A stretch of 64,000 nt of DNA from Capsicum annuum. Lineage: Eukaryota > Streptophyta > Magnoliopsida > Solanales > Solanaceae. Below the pieces are notes generated by a model that saw only the letters and a program-made list of their open reading frames with translations, was not told the origin of the DNA and searched no databases. The DNA is taken from positions 83,838,447 through 83,902,446 of the forward strand of contig NC_061118.1 in assembly GCF_002878395.1 (NCBI RefSeq), given 5' to 3'. The number at the start of each line of letters is the position of its first letter. The first letter of the stretch is position 1. Made by a program: the position numbers and the translations under genes. Shown piece by piece: positions 49,261 through 61,094 of the stretch.

Positions 49261-49962
49261 AGGCAGAAGAAAAAGAAAGGTAAGCTTAAGCAATTCATTA
49301 ATATGCTGAAAGAATTAACCTTGAACATACCTCTCCTTAAGGCGTTGGAGTAGATACCTAGATACACCAGGTTCATGACATAGTTGGTCACAAGGAAGAA
49401 AAGAGTGACCTTTAATGATATTCATGGTATTCACCAATGCATTGCCATTACGACTAGGTCTTTGGCATAGGAAAAGGGTGATCACAGTGCATTCACTATG
49501 CCATGTACTATTAGGTCATCCCAATTTGCCAAAGCCTTGTGTGATTTAAGGGCCAATATTAATTTGATGCCACTGGCCATATTCAAGCAGTTAGGTTTGA
49601 ACCCTTTGGAACCAACTTTGATGTGGCTGTTGATGGCTGATTGTATAGTGAAAAAGCCTATGGGAATCTCTTTTGATATGATCGTGAGGGTGGATAACTT
49701 TATATTTCCAACTGACTTTGTCATTCTGGACTGTGAGATTGAAATTGAGATGCATATTATATTGGAAAAACTATTTATGGCCATAGGCAGAGCAATGGTT
49801 AACATGGAAAAGGGTGAGCTAAAATTCAAAGTTAACAATGAGGAGGCGATAATCAATATTCGAAAGTCAATGAAGCAGCCAACCGATATGAGGGTAGTAT
49901 TGGTGATTGATTCTATTGATGACCCTGGAGAATATTTCTATGGATATCTTGATGAATTCTAA
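49261..49962 (+). pseudogene. Aspartic protease, A2
   Basis: After a broken lead, 49498-49962 reads AKALCDLRANINLMPLAIFK. In the family the active site is Asp-Leu-Gly; here Arg stands for Gly, so it is predicted inactive. The second half is DFVILDCEIEIEMHIILEKL. The frame ends YGYLDEF and stop; no RT, RNase H or integrase follows, as in A1. Confidence 0.85.
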
Positions 49963-50604
49963 GTAGTCAAGATACCAACATTGTGCCGCAACGTTAATTA
50001 AGCACTACATAAGGGGCATCCCATGGGCTTTTTGGTGAAGTATGATTTACCAACATAGACACGTCGTGCCACAATGTTAAATTAAGCATTGGGTGGGAGA
50101 AAACCCACTATTTTAGTATCCACATTTTTATTGTTTTTATCTTTTTGTAGGTTTTTAGGTTTTGGACCTTACCAGGAATATGGTAAAAAATTACTACATT
50201 TATTGATTTCCCGGTAAAGCGATGGTGTGATCAGCCTATAATGGTCACAAGTCCCACACAATAAATAGAGTAATAAGTGGAAAAGTTAAAATTTTAAGGA
50301 TGAAAAATGGTAAGTTATGGACTGTGGCATCTAATTTTACTTTTGGGACCTAAAACTTCGGTTGCGGGACCATATCTGAAAATTATCAAAATACCAAGTT
50401 TAGGTTGCAGAAAAGCTGGCCAAAATTTTTGGCTCGGTGCCCACGCCCAGCACCTGCTGGCTACAGGTGGTACCAACGCCCAGGGCCATACCACGGGTAT
50501 GGGCCACAGGTACAAACCACGGCTAGGTTAATTTTTAGGCCCATTTTTTAATTAAAACTTTGGGTGCACCAACATTTAAATATGGCCTAAAATAGACCCC
50601 CACC

Positions 50605-50613
50605 TATATAAAA
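50605..50613 (+). promoter_or_regulatory. Internal TATA box upstream of A2 ORF3
   Basis: TATATAAAA, with GGCCCA about 65 bp upstream and a CT-rich stretch (CTCATTCTAACTCATTC) about 25-35 bp downstream, which looks like a plant RNA polymerase II start region. Inference only; it lies 640 bp before the ORF3 start. Confidence 0.5.
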
Positions 50614-50833
50614 ATATTTTTACCCTCATTCTAACTCATTCTAATCCTCAAAACTTCTCTTTTCTCCTTAAATTCAAACTTTCCTTTTAAAATACAAACT
50701 AACCCCACACTTAAGTAAAGGCTAAATTGTTGCTTATTTGGGGTACCAACATGTCCCATTACTCTAAGAACAAGTTTTTGCCTTGGTTTTGCTTGAGTTA
50801 TTCATTATTCGCTTCTGGTTCTTCATATAAAAG

Positions 50834-51239
50834 GTAACTTTCTCAGCTCTTAATGGCTATACATTAGTTTTTCTATTTTTTAACAAGTTGATATATGCAT
50901 TCCATTGCAAAATATATATAAACTATCATGCATGTATGTAGGATCCTTGAAGTAGCCTAAAATCATAATGTAAGGCCTTGTTTTAAAGAAAAATCTAATG
51001 TTAGGCCCTAGCCGAAAGTTGAACTTGAATGAATGAAAGTAATACCATTAGTTTAGCATGTTGATTTGCTTTAAAATTCATGATTATTGATTGGTGTGTG
51101 CACATTGGACTTGTTGGTATTTTAAATAGGTATTAGGGATGTGAAAATTGAGGAAAAATTCAAACTTTTTGAATTTTGAGTTTTTCTTCAACTTTTGTTA
51201 TCCCTCATTTTTGTTGAAAACTAACAACTAGTTTTTCAG
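50834..51239 (+). other. Candidate leader intron before A2 ORF3
   Basis: Donor AAAAG/GTAACT; acceptor GTTTTTCAG/G; a perfect plant branch word CTAAC lies about 18 bases before the acceptor. ATG at 51246 follows six bases after the acceptor. Same position relative to ORF3 as in A1. Confidence 0.5.
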
Positions 51240-51245
51240 GTATGT

Positions 51246-53546
51246 ATGGCACCTAAAGAGGTAAACAATACGAAGGATGATACTTTGAGGGGACGATCAA
51301 AGTCTCCTAAGCTAAGCGGTTTAGTAAAGGAGTACCTGAGGCAGCAACGTAGAGACGCTACAGTTGAGGTGACACACAGAGTCATGAGAGGGATGATTCG
51401 TCAGGCTGCTTAGTCAGTTGTATCCCTATCGAGGATGAATTCCACATAGATTCCATCACCACACACTCTTCCACCTGATGATGAAGAGGAGGAGGAGGAG
51501 AAGAAAAAGTCCAAGTCTACTCCATAGGTTTCTGCTTAGGACCCCAAGTCTGAGAAGGGGTCCCAGGATTTATCTGATGAGGTTTAGCAAGAGTTGTCAT
51601 CTGTGGTTCCCCAATATAAAAAGGGTATCACTACCCATGTACAAAAGGTAGAGTTACCCCAGTCTGATAAGGGTACCGAGCAGCCTTCCTACGATGCTTT
51701 AGTACAGTAGAGTCCTACTCCTACACCTGCCCTAAATACACCTCCCGATGAGGGACATCATAACTGTTATGTGGAAGGGATATAGGGTATATTTTTCTAA
51801 GACAGTCATATTTCCAACATAGGCAAGCCTTTAAGGTGCATTTATGAGGAGCATCAGAATAACCTCTTGGGGCTAGATCGAGTACTATAGTTGTAGGCGA
51901 TTTTTGATAAATATCAGCTAGAGTGGATAACTAGGCCACTCTGTTCCTATAACCCGGATATGGTATGAGAATTTTATGTATCCTAAAGAGCTACAGTGGT
52001 CATTCCTATGTACAGACATCCGAGCCTGATTAGATTTGTTAGGCAGCCACAACTTGAGCATATACTGGTTAGCAGGGTTAGAGTTGACATACAGACAAAG
52101 ACTATTCATAGAGTTATTTTCAGCCCAGATTACATCACTCCTGCATCTATATCTAAGTGAAACCATAAACTGAGGATTGCATATGATTGATATATCATGT
52201 GGGAAGCTGAGAACCAACGTGAGAAGGTTAAGATGGCTAGGTAGATAGTTAGTTATATTTCACCACTAGGTGATACAGCCCCATGGATCGAGGGTCAAGC
52301 TGTGATCAAGAAGGGCCTCTTGACATTGAAGGCTAAGTTTTGGTGGTTGCTGATTAGACTGACTGATACCCACTACTTGGGATAATATATTGGCATAGGA
52401 GGGATTAGCATTGGTTTTCAGTCTGATGGAGAAATTTGATGTTGATTTTGCTGCTATTCTTTGGCATGAGATACATGACAGAGCCTTTAGGGAATTAGCT
52501 AATCTGCCATTTCCTTGCATGATTTAGAGGCAATGCAATAAGGCTATTATGCCTAAGATACCAGGTGTAGATAAGAGGATAGTTGCATTAGCTAGTGCAC
52601 AGACAAGGACCATGAAGGGTCTGGCATGTCTAGGAACTTCTAGGATATAGAAAATGTAATTAGCAGTACTACGGGCCTAGTTTGAGGGCCTAAAAAATTC
52701 CATAGAGCCTACTGAGGCACATCGAGATGATGTGGGTGTTAGTAGTGACATGGAGATAGAGGAGTAGAGAGAGGCTCTTGATTTAAGTACATATGGAGAG
52801 GGGACATAGGCTACTCCTTCTTTATCCCTGGTTTTAACCTCAGAGTCGGTTGGTACATCAATAGAGCCTACTCACCTATCCACTACAGTTTTTGTGACAC
52901 GTGTGATTACTATATTTAGTAAGTCTTTATAGAGCCTAGTGGACAACTAGAGGGCCACAAATGCTAGAGTGAGGGTTGTCGAGACTGAGATGACTAACCT
53001 CTATGATCAGATGGGATTAGGGGTTAGGACTATATTTGATCAGGCACAGGCCCAATGAGAGGTCGCACTGAGTTATGTGCTGACTTTCAGACACGGCTCA
53101 ATGAGTTTGAGTTATGAGTTATATCCTGATATACAAAGATAGCTGGGCCTAATCTAGACCATATGAAAGAGAAGTTTGATATGTTATGAGCAGAGTTGTG
53201 CTCTTTTATGGAGAGTCATGTTGTAGCCACTCCCTCAGTTATACCTTATGTAGTCCAGATACCACCTCTGCATTCACCAAGACAGTTTGATTTTCTTGTG
53301 AAGGGTGATGAGGAGGTCCTAGAAGTTGGGGCCAAGATAGGTCTCATAGAAAACCTATAGGACCCTGATCTATCATATGGTCAGGTCATTTAAAAGGCCA
53401 GGCATAATTCTATAGAGTCTGCATTCATCGATAGACAGAGGCATACATCTATAGCAGTGGGTGCCTCTACCAGTAGTGCACTGCCACCACCACCGCCTCT
53501 GTCATTTGATATGTCATCTGGGTATGCTCCTAATTCGGGTGCCTAG
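51246..53546 (+). pseudogene. ORF3 of A2 (plant transposon-protein type)
   Basis: Starts MAPKEVNNTKDDTLRGRSKS. One frame can be followed to about 52385 through 16 stops (ten TAG, three TAA, three TGA) without a frame change. An acidic/Lys part (DDEEEEEKKKSKS) precedes the core, where A1 has VREFYAN and A2 has TGA in place of the Arg. Then VRVDIQTKTIHRVIFSPDYI matches A0. A frame change near 52385 leads to LMEKFDVDFAAILWHEIHDR. The stop at 53544 is in the same context as in A0. Function unknown. Confidence 0.7.
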
Positions 53547-55051
53547 TGTGTCCCAGGTATGTTCTGGCTTCGCTCTATTTACTTTGTTTTCATGCATTGA
53601 GAAGAGTGCATAGTTTTTAGTTAGGGGTGGGCATACCATGCTACTGCGAGTTTTTGTTATCGTGCTTCTTTTTCTGTCAGCCGCGGTATGGTTGTAAAAC
53701 AAACATATCTAGTATAATTTTGTGTCATATTGTGTTTATCCTTGTATTATGTTGTTTTGTGTAATTAGGAGATTTTAAGTAATTAGGGCAGTAGTCATAT
53801 TTTGACTGATTTTTAATACGCCTCCAAAATTTATGTTTTAGAACTATGTTAATGTATATATGTGTGAACTTTGTTGATCTTGTTATAGAATTTGGATTAG
53901 AGACATGATAATCACTTTATAAATTGCATGAACTAGATAGGTAGTAATTGGTGATTTTATATTTGTGCTGTGTATGAGTGAGATACTACCTAGTTCCCTT
54001 TGTATGTCGAATTCAGAACTTGCCTGGTTAGTCTTGCCTAGGTTAAAGGATAGTCAGTTAGGAAAGGATTATAAGTCATTTTTGAGTTCAGTCAACTTTT
54101 AGCCTAAATGACTTTCCATGTTTAAAGTAATCCCTTGATTCCTATTTTGAGCTTGTTTCACTATTCACATTCCCAGTTATAGTACAATGAACCTATTTTG
54201 GCCCTGGTCCTCCTTGGACATTGTACACCTCAACTTAGGAAAAATGCTTAAGTTGAGAGTGGTTATCATAGGGATGAGTAGTGTAAAATGGTTATGAAGA
54301 AGGTAAATTAAGAGAAAAAGATAGTAAGGTTGGGTGTGATAGAAAAATAAAAGCAAAAGAAAAGAAAAAATTTTAAGAAGAGAAAAAGAAAGAATAAAAG
54401 ACCACACCCAACCTTAATGTGCAATAAAGAATAAAAAGGGAGAAATAAGGATGGAATAAAAAGGAAATTGGCTATTAAGTGAGACCCCAAGGTTAGTATA
54501 GTTCCAAGAAGACTTAGTTACCTGATATATCTATATGTACTATACCAGCCCCCAATCCTACATTACATGCTGAGAAAAGTCGTATAAAGGTCCTAACTTG
54601 ACTATCTGAATGCTAAGGTAAAGAAAATAAGGGCAAGCCTATGGTATTTGACATGCATTAATTGGAAATTTTTTTTGAGTACGATTGTATCTTGATCTTC
54701 CCTACATTAACATGCATGATTTTATATGAGTGAGTTGGATATCCTTATTGTAAGGGCACTTGAGTCATATTGCCAGCTATTTTCTTGTTTGGGTAGTGTA
54801 ATTTGGATATATTAGTGGTTGTATGTTGCTAATGTAATTTTCCTACCTTAATTCCATTGTGTCATATTGTTTTTATTCATGATTCATACACAGTTGGTTT
54901 TGAAAAGTGAGATGGGAGGAGGTGTCATTCTTGGAGATTTAAGTGTTGACTGACTACCTTGAATAGATTAGTTTCTCCTAATTAAGCGTCGTTTTTATTT
55001 TTATTGTGTTTTGTTGCCTAAGGACGTGCAAACATTATAAGTTGAGAGTGC
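53547..55051 (+). other. 3' untranslated region of A2
   Basis: Non-coding; collinear with A1 and A0: the GTTAGTCTTGCCTAGG phrase near 54028, GGCCCTGGTCCTCCTTGGAC near 54200, stem-loop at 54229-54260, a purine-rich tract at 54300-54470, and CCCCAAGGTTAGTATAG near 54484. AAGTTGAGAGTG abuts the 3' LTR at 55039. Confidence 0.75.
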
Positions 55052-56145
55052 TGATGTGCTATAGAAATATAGCACTTTCGATTCTTAAAACGAGGAGAAT
55101 ATACAAGTTTCTGAGGCTATTTTGTTAGATATGATCTGTTTTGGGTATATTTTGCAGGAAATCATGTTTTGAATGTTTAGTTCATGAAAAGGTGTTATTG
55201 GCCACTTTTTGGGGCAATTATGGAAATTGGAGATGTTTTCCATCTTGTTCATGACCAAAGAATGTTTGAGAAGTGAAAAAGAGATGAAAAGATGACTCTC
55301 GTCACCTACCAAGGCAACCTACAGGCCGCATGTAGGACCTACAGACCGTAGGTGGATAAAGAAGGTGTCAGAGGTCAAAATCCCAAGAGCTAGGCGGCAG
55401 GAGCTGCACCTGTGGTCTTCACCTGCGCCCTGTGTCAGCACCGCAGGTAAAACTTGCGCCCTGTGCCAGACCGAGGGTATAGAGAGCAGGTGGCCACCAA
55501 CCCAATTTTCTCCTATTTCATTCGGGCTTTGATTTTAGGGTTTCCTCTTGTACTACAAACACCTTTTATGTACTTTTTAGTCAGAGTTATGCACTTTGAT
55601 ATTAACAAACATATTTTGATTCCAAGATCCATCTTTAATCTTGGGATTTTCTTGTATTGATTTTGGTCCATTAATCCAGTTACGGTTGTGGGTTTTTACA
55701 ATTTTTCTTATTGTTGTTTCATCTATGCTTTCAACTATGAATGTTATTGATTTCTTCATAATCATGAGTAGCTAAAACCCATAGCTAGTGTTGTAGAAAT
55801 CCTGGCGGATTGACGAAGTAGGTAAAGTGTGATTGTTGATTTGAACCAATACCCATGGCATGCATTACTTTATCTTCATTATAATAGATTTTTTAATAGG
55901 TGCACATATTAGGATACCACCTAGATATTTCTTCTTACTCCAAAAGAGGAGCAGTGACAAGAAAAATATAAAAACAACAGTAAATTGAGGTTAATTGTTG
56001 ATCCATACTAATCATGGAATATAGTGAATGACTGTTAACTGTCACCTAATAACTAGAGACTCAAAAGGTACTAGTTAACTCGGATCAAGGTAAGGGTTAG
56101 TAAGTCAACATCCTGAGACTCAAAAGACGATGGAAACTTGTACAT
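55052..56145 (+). repeat. 3' LTR of A2, truncated
   Basis: TGATGTGCTATAG onward matches the 5' LTR until about 56145 (CTTGTACATAAT), then diverges. About 310 bp of the U5 end are absent, so the right end and target duplication of A2 are lost. Confidence 0.8.
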
Positions 56146-56640
56146 AATTTTTTTGTTGATACTATATGTACTCATTTTATTATTGAGTGTAGAGTGTGTT
56201 CCTTTGTTTGAGACAATACAGATTTAGCGTGTGATCTACAACTTTTATTCAAAGGTGAACACTATGTCCGGGCAACTATTGGATATTTATCATGATTATT
56301 TTCTTTATTTTGAACAATGACTTCTTTATCTTTTGGCTTAATATGTTTCAGACATTGTTTTGAATAAGTAGTTCTTGTACGGTGAATTTCGAACCCCGGA
56401 GATGTAATAGCTTAGAGATATTTTTGCACTTTGATTATTCCTTAAATATTTTAGAGATATTGAATTTGTATTACTCTTATTATGCATATAAATTAATAAA
56501 TAGTGTTTTGTTTTATTAATATTTAGGTGTAAGATTTAAGTTGTTGGATAAGGATTGGATTAAATGGCTCTCCAACTATAGAGCTAGGGTAGGTGCCACT
56601 CACGATCGTTTACGTCGTGACACTTTTTCTGTAACATCTC
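56146..56640 (+). other. Unassigned sequence, perhaps an old LTR end
   Basis: Starts where A2 stops. The part GAGCTAGGGTAGGTGCCACTC, then CGTCGTGACA, resembles the 3' end of gypsy LTRs common in Solanaceae, but no partner copy, PBS or PPT is in the window. Confidence 0.3.
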
Positions 56641-59275
56641 AATTCACTCGATGAGGTTGATAGCCCCAAATTTTCATAATTTTGCTATTTTTCTAATCTT
56701 AACGTCTTTTGTAAAGTAAGTTTAGAATACAAACAAGTTTAATATTTGCAATCTTTAAAATGTGCTAAAGAAAAAGCTAACTATACACATGAAGGAACAT
56801 CGTTTGAAATAACAAATGTGAAAGACCTGTCATTGTTACTCTCATATTAAGTTCCACAAACCTAGCTATGAATTTTAATTTAGCTACTTATAACAGTGAA
56901 AGACATATTAATGCAAAGATAATAATCAAATAACATAGAACTTACATAGTTGTTCAAAATAAATTAATGATTTAGATTATCAAAATTAATATATATTAAG
57001 AGTTTTGAGAGTAAGTTCTTCGCTCGTCCTTATCAATGTCCCTTAATTCTGATAGAATATCAAATATAAAATCTTGACAAGTATTTAAAAGCCATCAAAA
57101 GTCGTGCAACCAATGTTGACAAAAGTTCTCTCATCGATGTGTTTGTAGCTGTATTTTCACTGCAGTTGGTGGAATATGGCTCTCATTTCAAATGCATTTG
57201 GCTTGGCTTTCTTCAGAGTTTCTGACTTAGGATGCATTGGAAATAAGCCCACATTTTATAAAATGTCGGCGATATGTGCACCATATTTAATTATGATTTT
57301 TGAGAATACATTGTGTGCCTCTACGCTCCGCATTCTCTCATCCATGACTGTATTTGCTCAAATGTGGGTCGATGATCCTTGTTCCTTCAGCCTAATTTTC
57401 AGTTGGTATTTTTTGACTTCTAATTTTGCTCATTGGCCTCTTTTTGACTCAATTCGGTTCGTGTTTATTTTAACTCTTAAACATCGATAAAAGGAAGAAC
57501 ACAACATCAGACGCATTTCTTTTCTTATAAAATGAAGAAAAATTCACCTTAAACAAAACATAAGAGGGTAAGAATATCAATTTTTCGGTTTTTAAAAATT
57601 TAATAGAACTACAACATATACTTTATGCAATATTCATATTAATTTAATACAACTAAAACACATGCAAGTTAAAAAAAATCATACAAACTCAACATATAAT
57701 TATAACACAATTTTGATACAATTCGACTAAAAGTTCGAAATGGAAAAAATCTAATTTACAATTATCTCTCAAATTCTGTCCAAATAGCTTCAAATTTTAG
57801 ATCTGACAGTCTCTCGATGTTTCAATTTTTTTGAGATATCACCCACTCAAAAAAAAAATCATTTGTAAATGATTTGTCGAATTTGAACTTTGAATTCCTT
57901 TAATGATAGATAATATTTTTTTCTATTGATGGAGCTTAGTGTCCAAAACTATCATTCCCTACAAATATCTTCCTCTGTAACTGCAGTTTTTATATCTGAT
58001 TCAAATAGTGATAAGGAGGACATAAAGAGGATGATGAGGTCATGGTAGCACCTATTAAACCTGGAGACAGACCCAAAATTTGAATACTGTGAATGAATCA
58101 CCGTCTAATGTTTCATTCAACTAATAAATAGCTAAAATAGTAAGGAGAATTTCATTATTGTCTTACCATAAATAATAAAGATTTCAACTGTTTCTATTTA
58201 TTGTTTGAAGTGTTTTAATTCAACATGTACGTATATTATTCCTTTTTTGTATCAAAATTCAAAATATAACTACATACAATTAAAAGATTTATTATATGGC
58301 TTTCTTAAACTCACTTTATACACATTAGAACCCGAACTTGAATTGCACAAGTTTTCTTCAATGCTCAGACCCAAGAAATATTAGTTTTTTAGATTATCAT
58401 AATTTGAGACTAAAGGGAGGGAGGCTGGCCAAATGAAGTCAAGCTCAAGTGTTTTAACTAGACACATCGAGCTCAAGATTTTATCTATTTATGCTTTGTT
58501 ATGCTTTATGTTGTATTACTATCTAAATGCATTTAGATATTTCTGTAGATTTTGTCATCCACATCAAATTTATAAGTAAAAAAACACCAACAGAAATTAA
58601 AATTATAGAAAAATTGATGAGGATAATCAATACAATTTATCTCTTTGTATTTATTTTTATCAAAATTAAATAAATTTTAAAATCATGATAAAAATATTAC
58701 TTACTTGAATTCAAGCTAGAAAAATAGATTAACGCGTAATACCATCATCATTCATCTACATATAAAAAGTGAAAATATTTTTTTTTTAAAAAAAGGAAAT
58801 CTAAAAAGTAAAGAATATGAAGAATACAGTAGATAAATTCATGAATAAAGTTAATGACTATTAATAACTAATAAATAAATAATTAAAAAAATAAAAGAAG
58901 AAAGTTTAGCAGTATAAATTATTGTAGAAGTATATATAGGAGAAGTTAAGAAATAGAACTTCATTCCAACTCGAATTTCTTTTAAATTTAAATTCAAAAA
59001 ACTAATTGATTAGGATATTACTTTGAATAAATATAAATTTTTTAAAAAAAGTAAAAATAAAGGAGCAAAAAAATTATAGTTGCTAATAAAAAGGAGACTA
59101 AAGAGAATTACAATTCTTCTACCATAAAAATATGCTATAGAAAAGGAGCATTCACAACCAAACAACTAATTTTTAGTTTACATTTAATAATAATCTTTAT
59201 CAGTGAGAATAATTGGGTTATTTTTAATTTATATTTAGATTCAGATAATACTACTTCTACTACGTATGTAGTGGT
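56641..59275. other. AT-rich intergenic DNA, no gene recognised
   Basis: Mostly AT-rich with poly-A and poly-T runs. A less AT-rich island at 57090-57490 has a frame of 104 codons on the plus strand and short frames on the minus strand; neither shows a domain that I recognise. It may be an old gene or transposon fragment. Nothing else can be supported. Confidence 0.5.
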
Positions 59276-59295
59276 CATTTATTTATTTATTTATT

Positions 59296-59331
<36 letters not shown>

Positions 59332-59430
59332 CCAACATCGTACATACTACTACTGCTTCTATCACTATACTACTATTATTACTATTAATTATTATTATTA
59401 TTATTATTATTATTATCATTATTAATAATA
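59276..59430 (+). repeat. Microsatellites (ATTT)n, (ATT)n and (TTA)n
   Basis: A (TTTA)n run of about eight units passes directly into (TTA)n of about nine units; after 50 bp of CTA-rich text a further (TTA)n run follows. Confidence 0.95.
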
Positions 59431-59724
59431 AATTTTTTATTATTTATTAATATGTAAATAAATTATATTTAAATTTATTTTATAGCATTTAAATTTTAAA
59501 AGAGATAAGTTTGAAATGGCAAATTTATATTAGAACTCTTAAATTATGGGTTTCTATTTTATAATAATGAATTTTTTTTTAAAAAAGAATAATGTATTTT
59601 AAATTAAAATCATTAATCTTTTAATTCAAAACTTTTATTACAATATTTTTAACATTGTCTTAAAAATTATCACTTGACTTATTATTTTGCTGCCACTTGA
59701 GTTCTTATGGTGCTTCATCCTCTA

Positions 59725-59728
<4 letters not shown>
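59431..59728. other. AT-rich DNA, nothing seen
   Basis: Low-complexity AT-rich text without frames or motifs. Confidence 0.6.
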
Positions 59729-59775
<47 letters not shown>

Positions 59776-59794
59776 GTATATAGAGAGAGAGATT
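59729..59794 (+). repeat. Compound microsatellite (TA)n(TATG)n(GA)n
   Basis: About 16 TA units, then four TATG-type units, then a short GA run. Confidence 0.95.
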
Positions 59795-59998
59795 ATATTA
59801 CGTATATGACGCAATGAGCCAACTATTACACAACTCATACATTATTTTTTTAAATTGGTGTAATGGTAAAAATTAGGATGAGTTCAATGGGACAAATTCA
59901 TAAAATAGATACGACTTTAATAAATCCAAAATGAAAAGAGGGCATTGGGGATAACTAAACTAGTAAAATCAGAGATTTCAACAAATCTATTCCCCTTA

Positions 59999-60000
<2 letters not shown>

Positions 60001-60029
<29 letters not shown>

Positions 60030-60030
60030 A
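60001..60030 (+). repeat. (TA)n microsatellite
   Basis: About 13 TA units flanked by TTAATT. Confidence 0.95.
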
Positions 60031-60090
60031 CTACTTAATTTATCATATCTACTAAAAATTTCTACTCTTTTATTTAATTATATATATCCC

Positions 60091-60424
60091 ATGTTTACAT
60101 TTTTTCTCTTCATTGTACTTGACACATTACATTTTTATTCTTATTTCCTCATATCCCCCTCCCCATTGTTCTCGGATCTCCTAAATTTCTATCATTTTTC
60201 TACTACATCTCCATTTTTCTCTCAACTTTTCATTTTTTCTTATTTTCTCTCGTCGAATAAAAAAATCGAGCTTTCATCTCTGTGACTCCCACCGTCCAGA
60301 TACAACCAAAACCACCGCCCTCTTTCTCTTCTCCCTTTCCTCCACTCCACTCTCATCTTCTTCTCTCCATCTCCATGTCTCTCACCTCCGATCATCTCCA
60401 ATCAATAAAATCACTGATGAACCA
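60091..60424 (+). other. CT-rich segment resembling a plant 5' UTR
   Basis: Strongly CT-rich text (for example 60318-60370) leads to ATG at 60375, which opens 83 codons (MSLTSDHLQSIKSLMNHHQN...). The frame runs into the duplicated segment at 60425 and has no domain that I recognise. It looks like a captured gene start or a transposon end rather than a gene. Confidence 0.35.
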
Positions 60425-60720
60425 CCACCAAAATGAAAACCTCCTAAAGCTTCATCTTTTTCGGCGAATCTCAGAGAATTTTGACAATACAAGTAGAGAT
60501 TTAACTAGATCTGGTCAAAAATATTTATTTTCTCTATTCGGAAAATATGAAATCTATGTATCCGATGGTGAACCACCATCAAAACAAAAAATCAAAAACT
60601 TCATCTTTTTCAGCGAATGTTAGAGAGTTCCACCGATACATGTGGATATCTGACTAGATCTGGCTAGAAAAGTTTGTTTTCTTCGTTCGAAGAATTTCAC
60701 GAAATCTATGTACCTGACAA
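60425..60720 (+). repeat. Imperfect tandem duplication, ~160-bp unit
   Basis: Copy 1 (60425-60560) and copy 2 (60585-60720) share CTTCATCTTTTTC-GCGAAT, AGAGA-TT, GATA-ATG/AAGTAGAT, TGACTAGATCTGG and AAATCTATGTA-C-GA in the same order. Copies differ by about 20-25 percent. Confidence 0.75.
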
Positions 60721-61094
60721 ATTTTTATGTTGTTGATATATAGACTAATGCATCTAACTAAAGATCGTAATAAAGTTATGTATCATACTGATGTTAATGT
60801 TATCAATACATAAATAAATTTTGTTCATGATACATTATGCATGAGATGATTTTGGTTATGACACATTGTAATAGAACATCATATTATGACAATCAAACTA
60901 ATAACCATCACTACTTAATTAGTGTCATGATACATTAAAAAATATTTGTCATCACATGTTATATATAAAATGAGATCTGATACATGTCAGAGTATGATAA
61001 TGTATCGGAGTCGCAGTGTATCTAGACGACAGTGATGTATCTGTATAAAATTATTTTGCGATATTTAGTAATATTGAAAAGAGTTGGGATAAAG
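60721..61094. other. GATACA/TGTATC-rich non-coding segment
   Basis: Words such as TGATACATT, GTATCATAC, TGTATCGGAG and TGTATCTAG recur on both strands about ten times in 300 bp. No frame is seen. This word pattern is common in Solanaceae repeats, so it may be a transposon remnant. Confidence 0.4.

Larger units (their letters stand above)
49963..51245 (+). other. A2 spacer between protease and ORF3
   Basis: Starts with two copies of the post-integrase phrase (GTGCCGCAACGTTAA and GTCGTGCCACAATGTTAAAT), again pointing to deletion of pol. A cluster of CACGCCCAGCACCTG/CCAGGGCCATACCACGG words (50440-50525) resembles the LTR cluster. GGCCCA, a TATA box at 50605 and a pyrimidine-rich leader follow, then a leader-intron signature to the ORF3 ATG. 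Confidence 0.75.

Noticed and set aside
57176..57490. 104-codon frame as a host gene
   Set aside because: No recognisable domain, no splice or promoter context that I can support.
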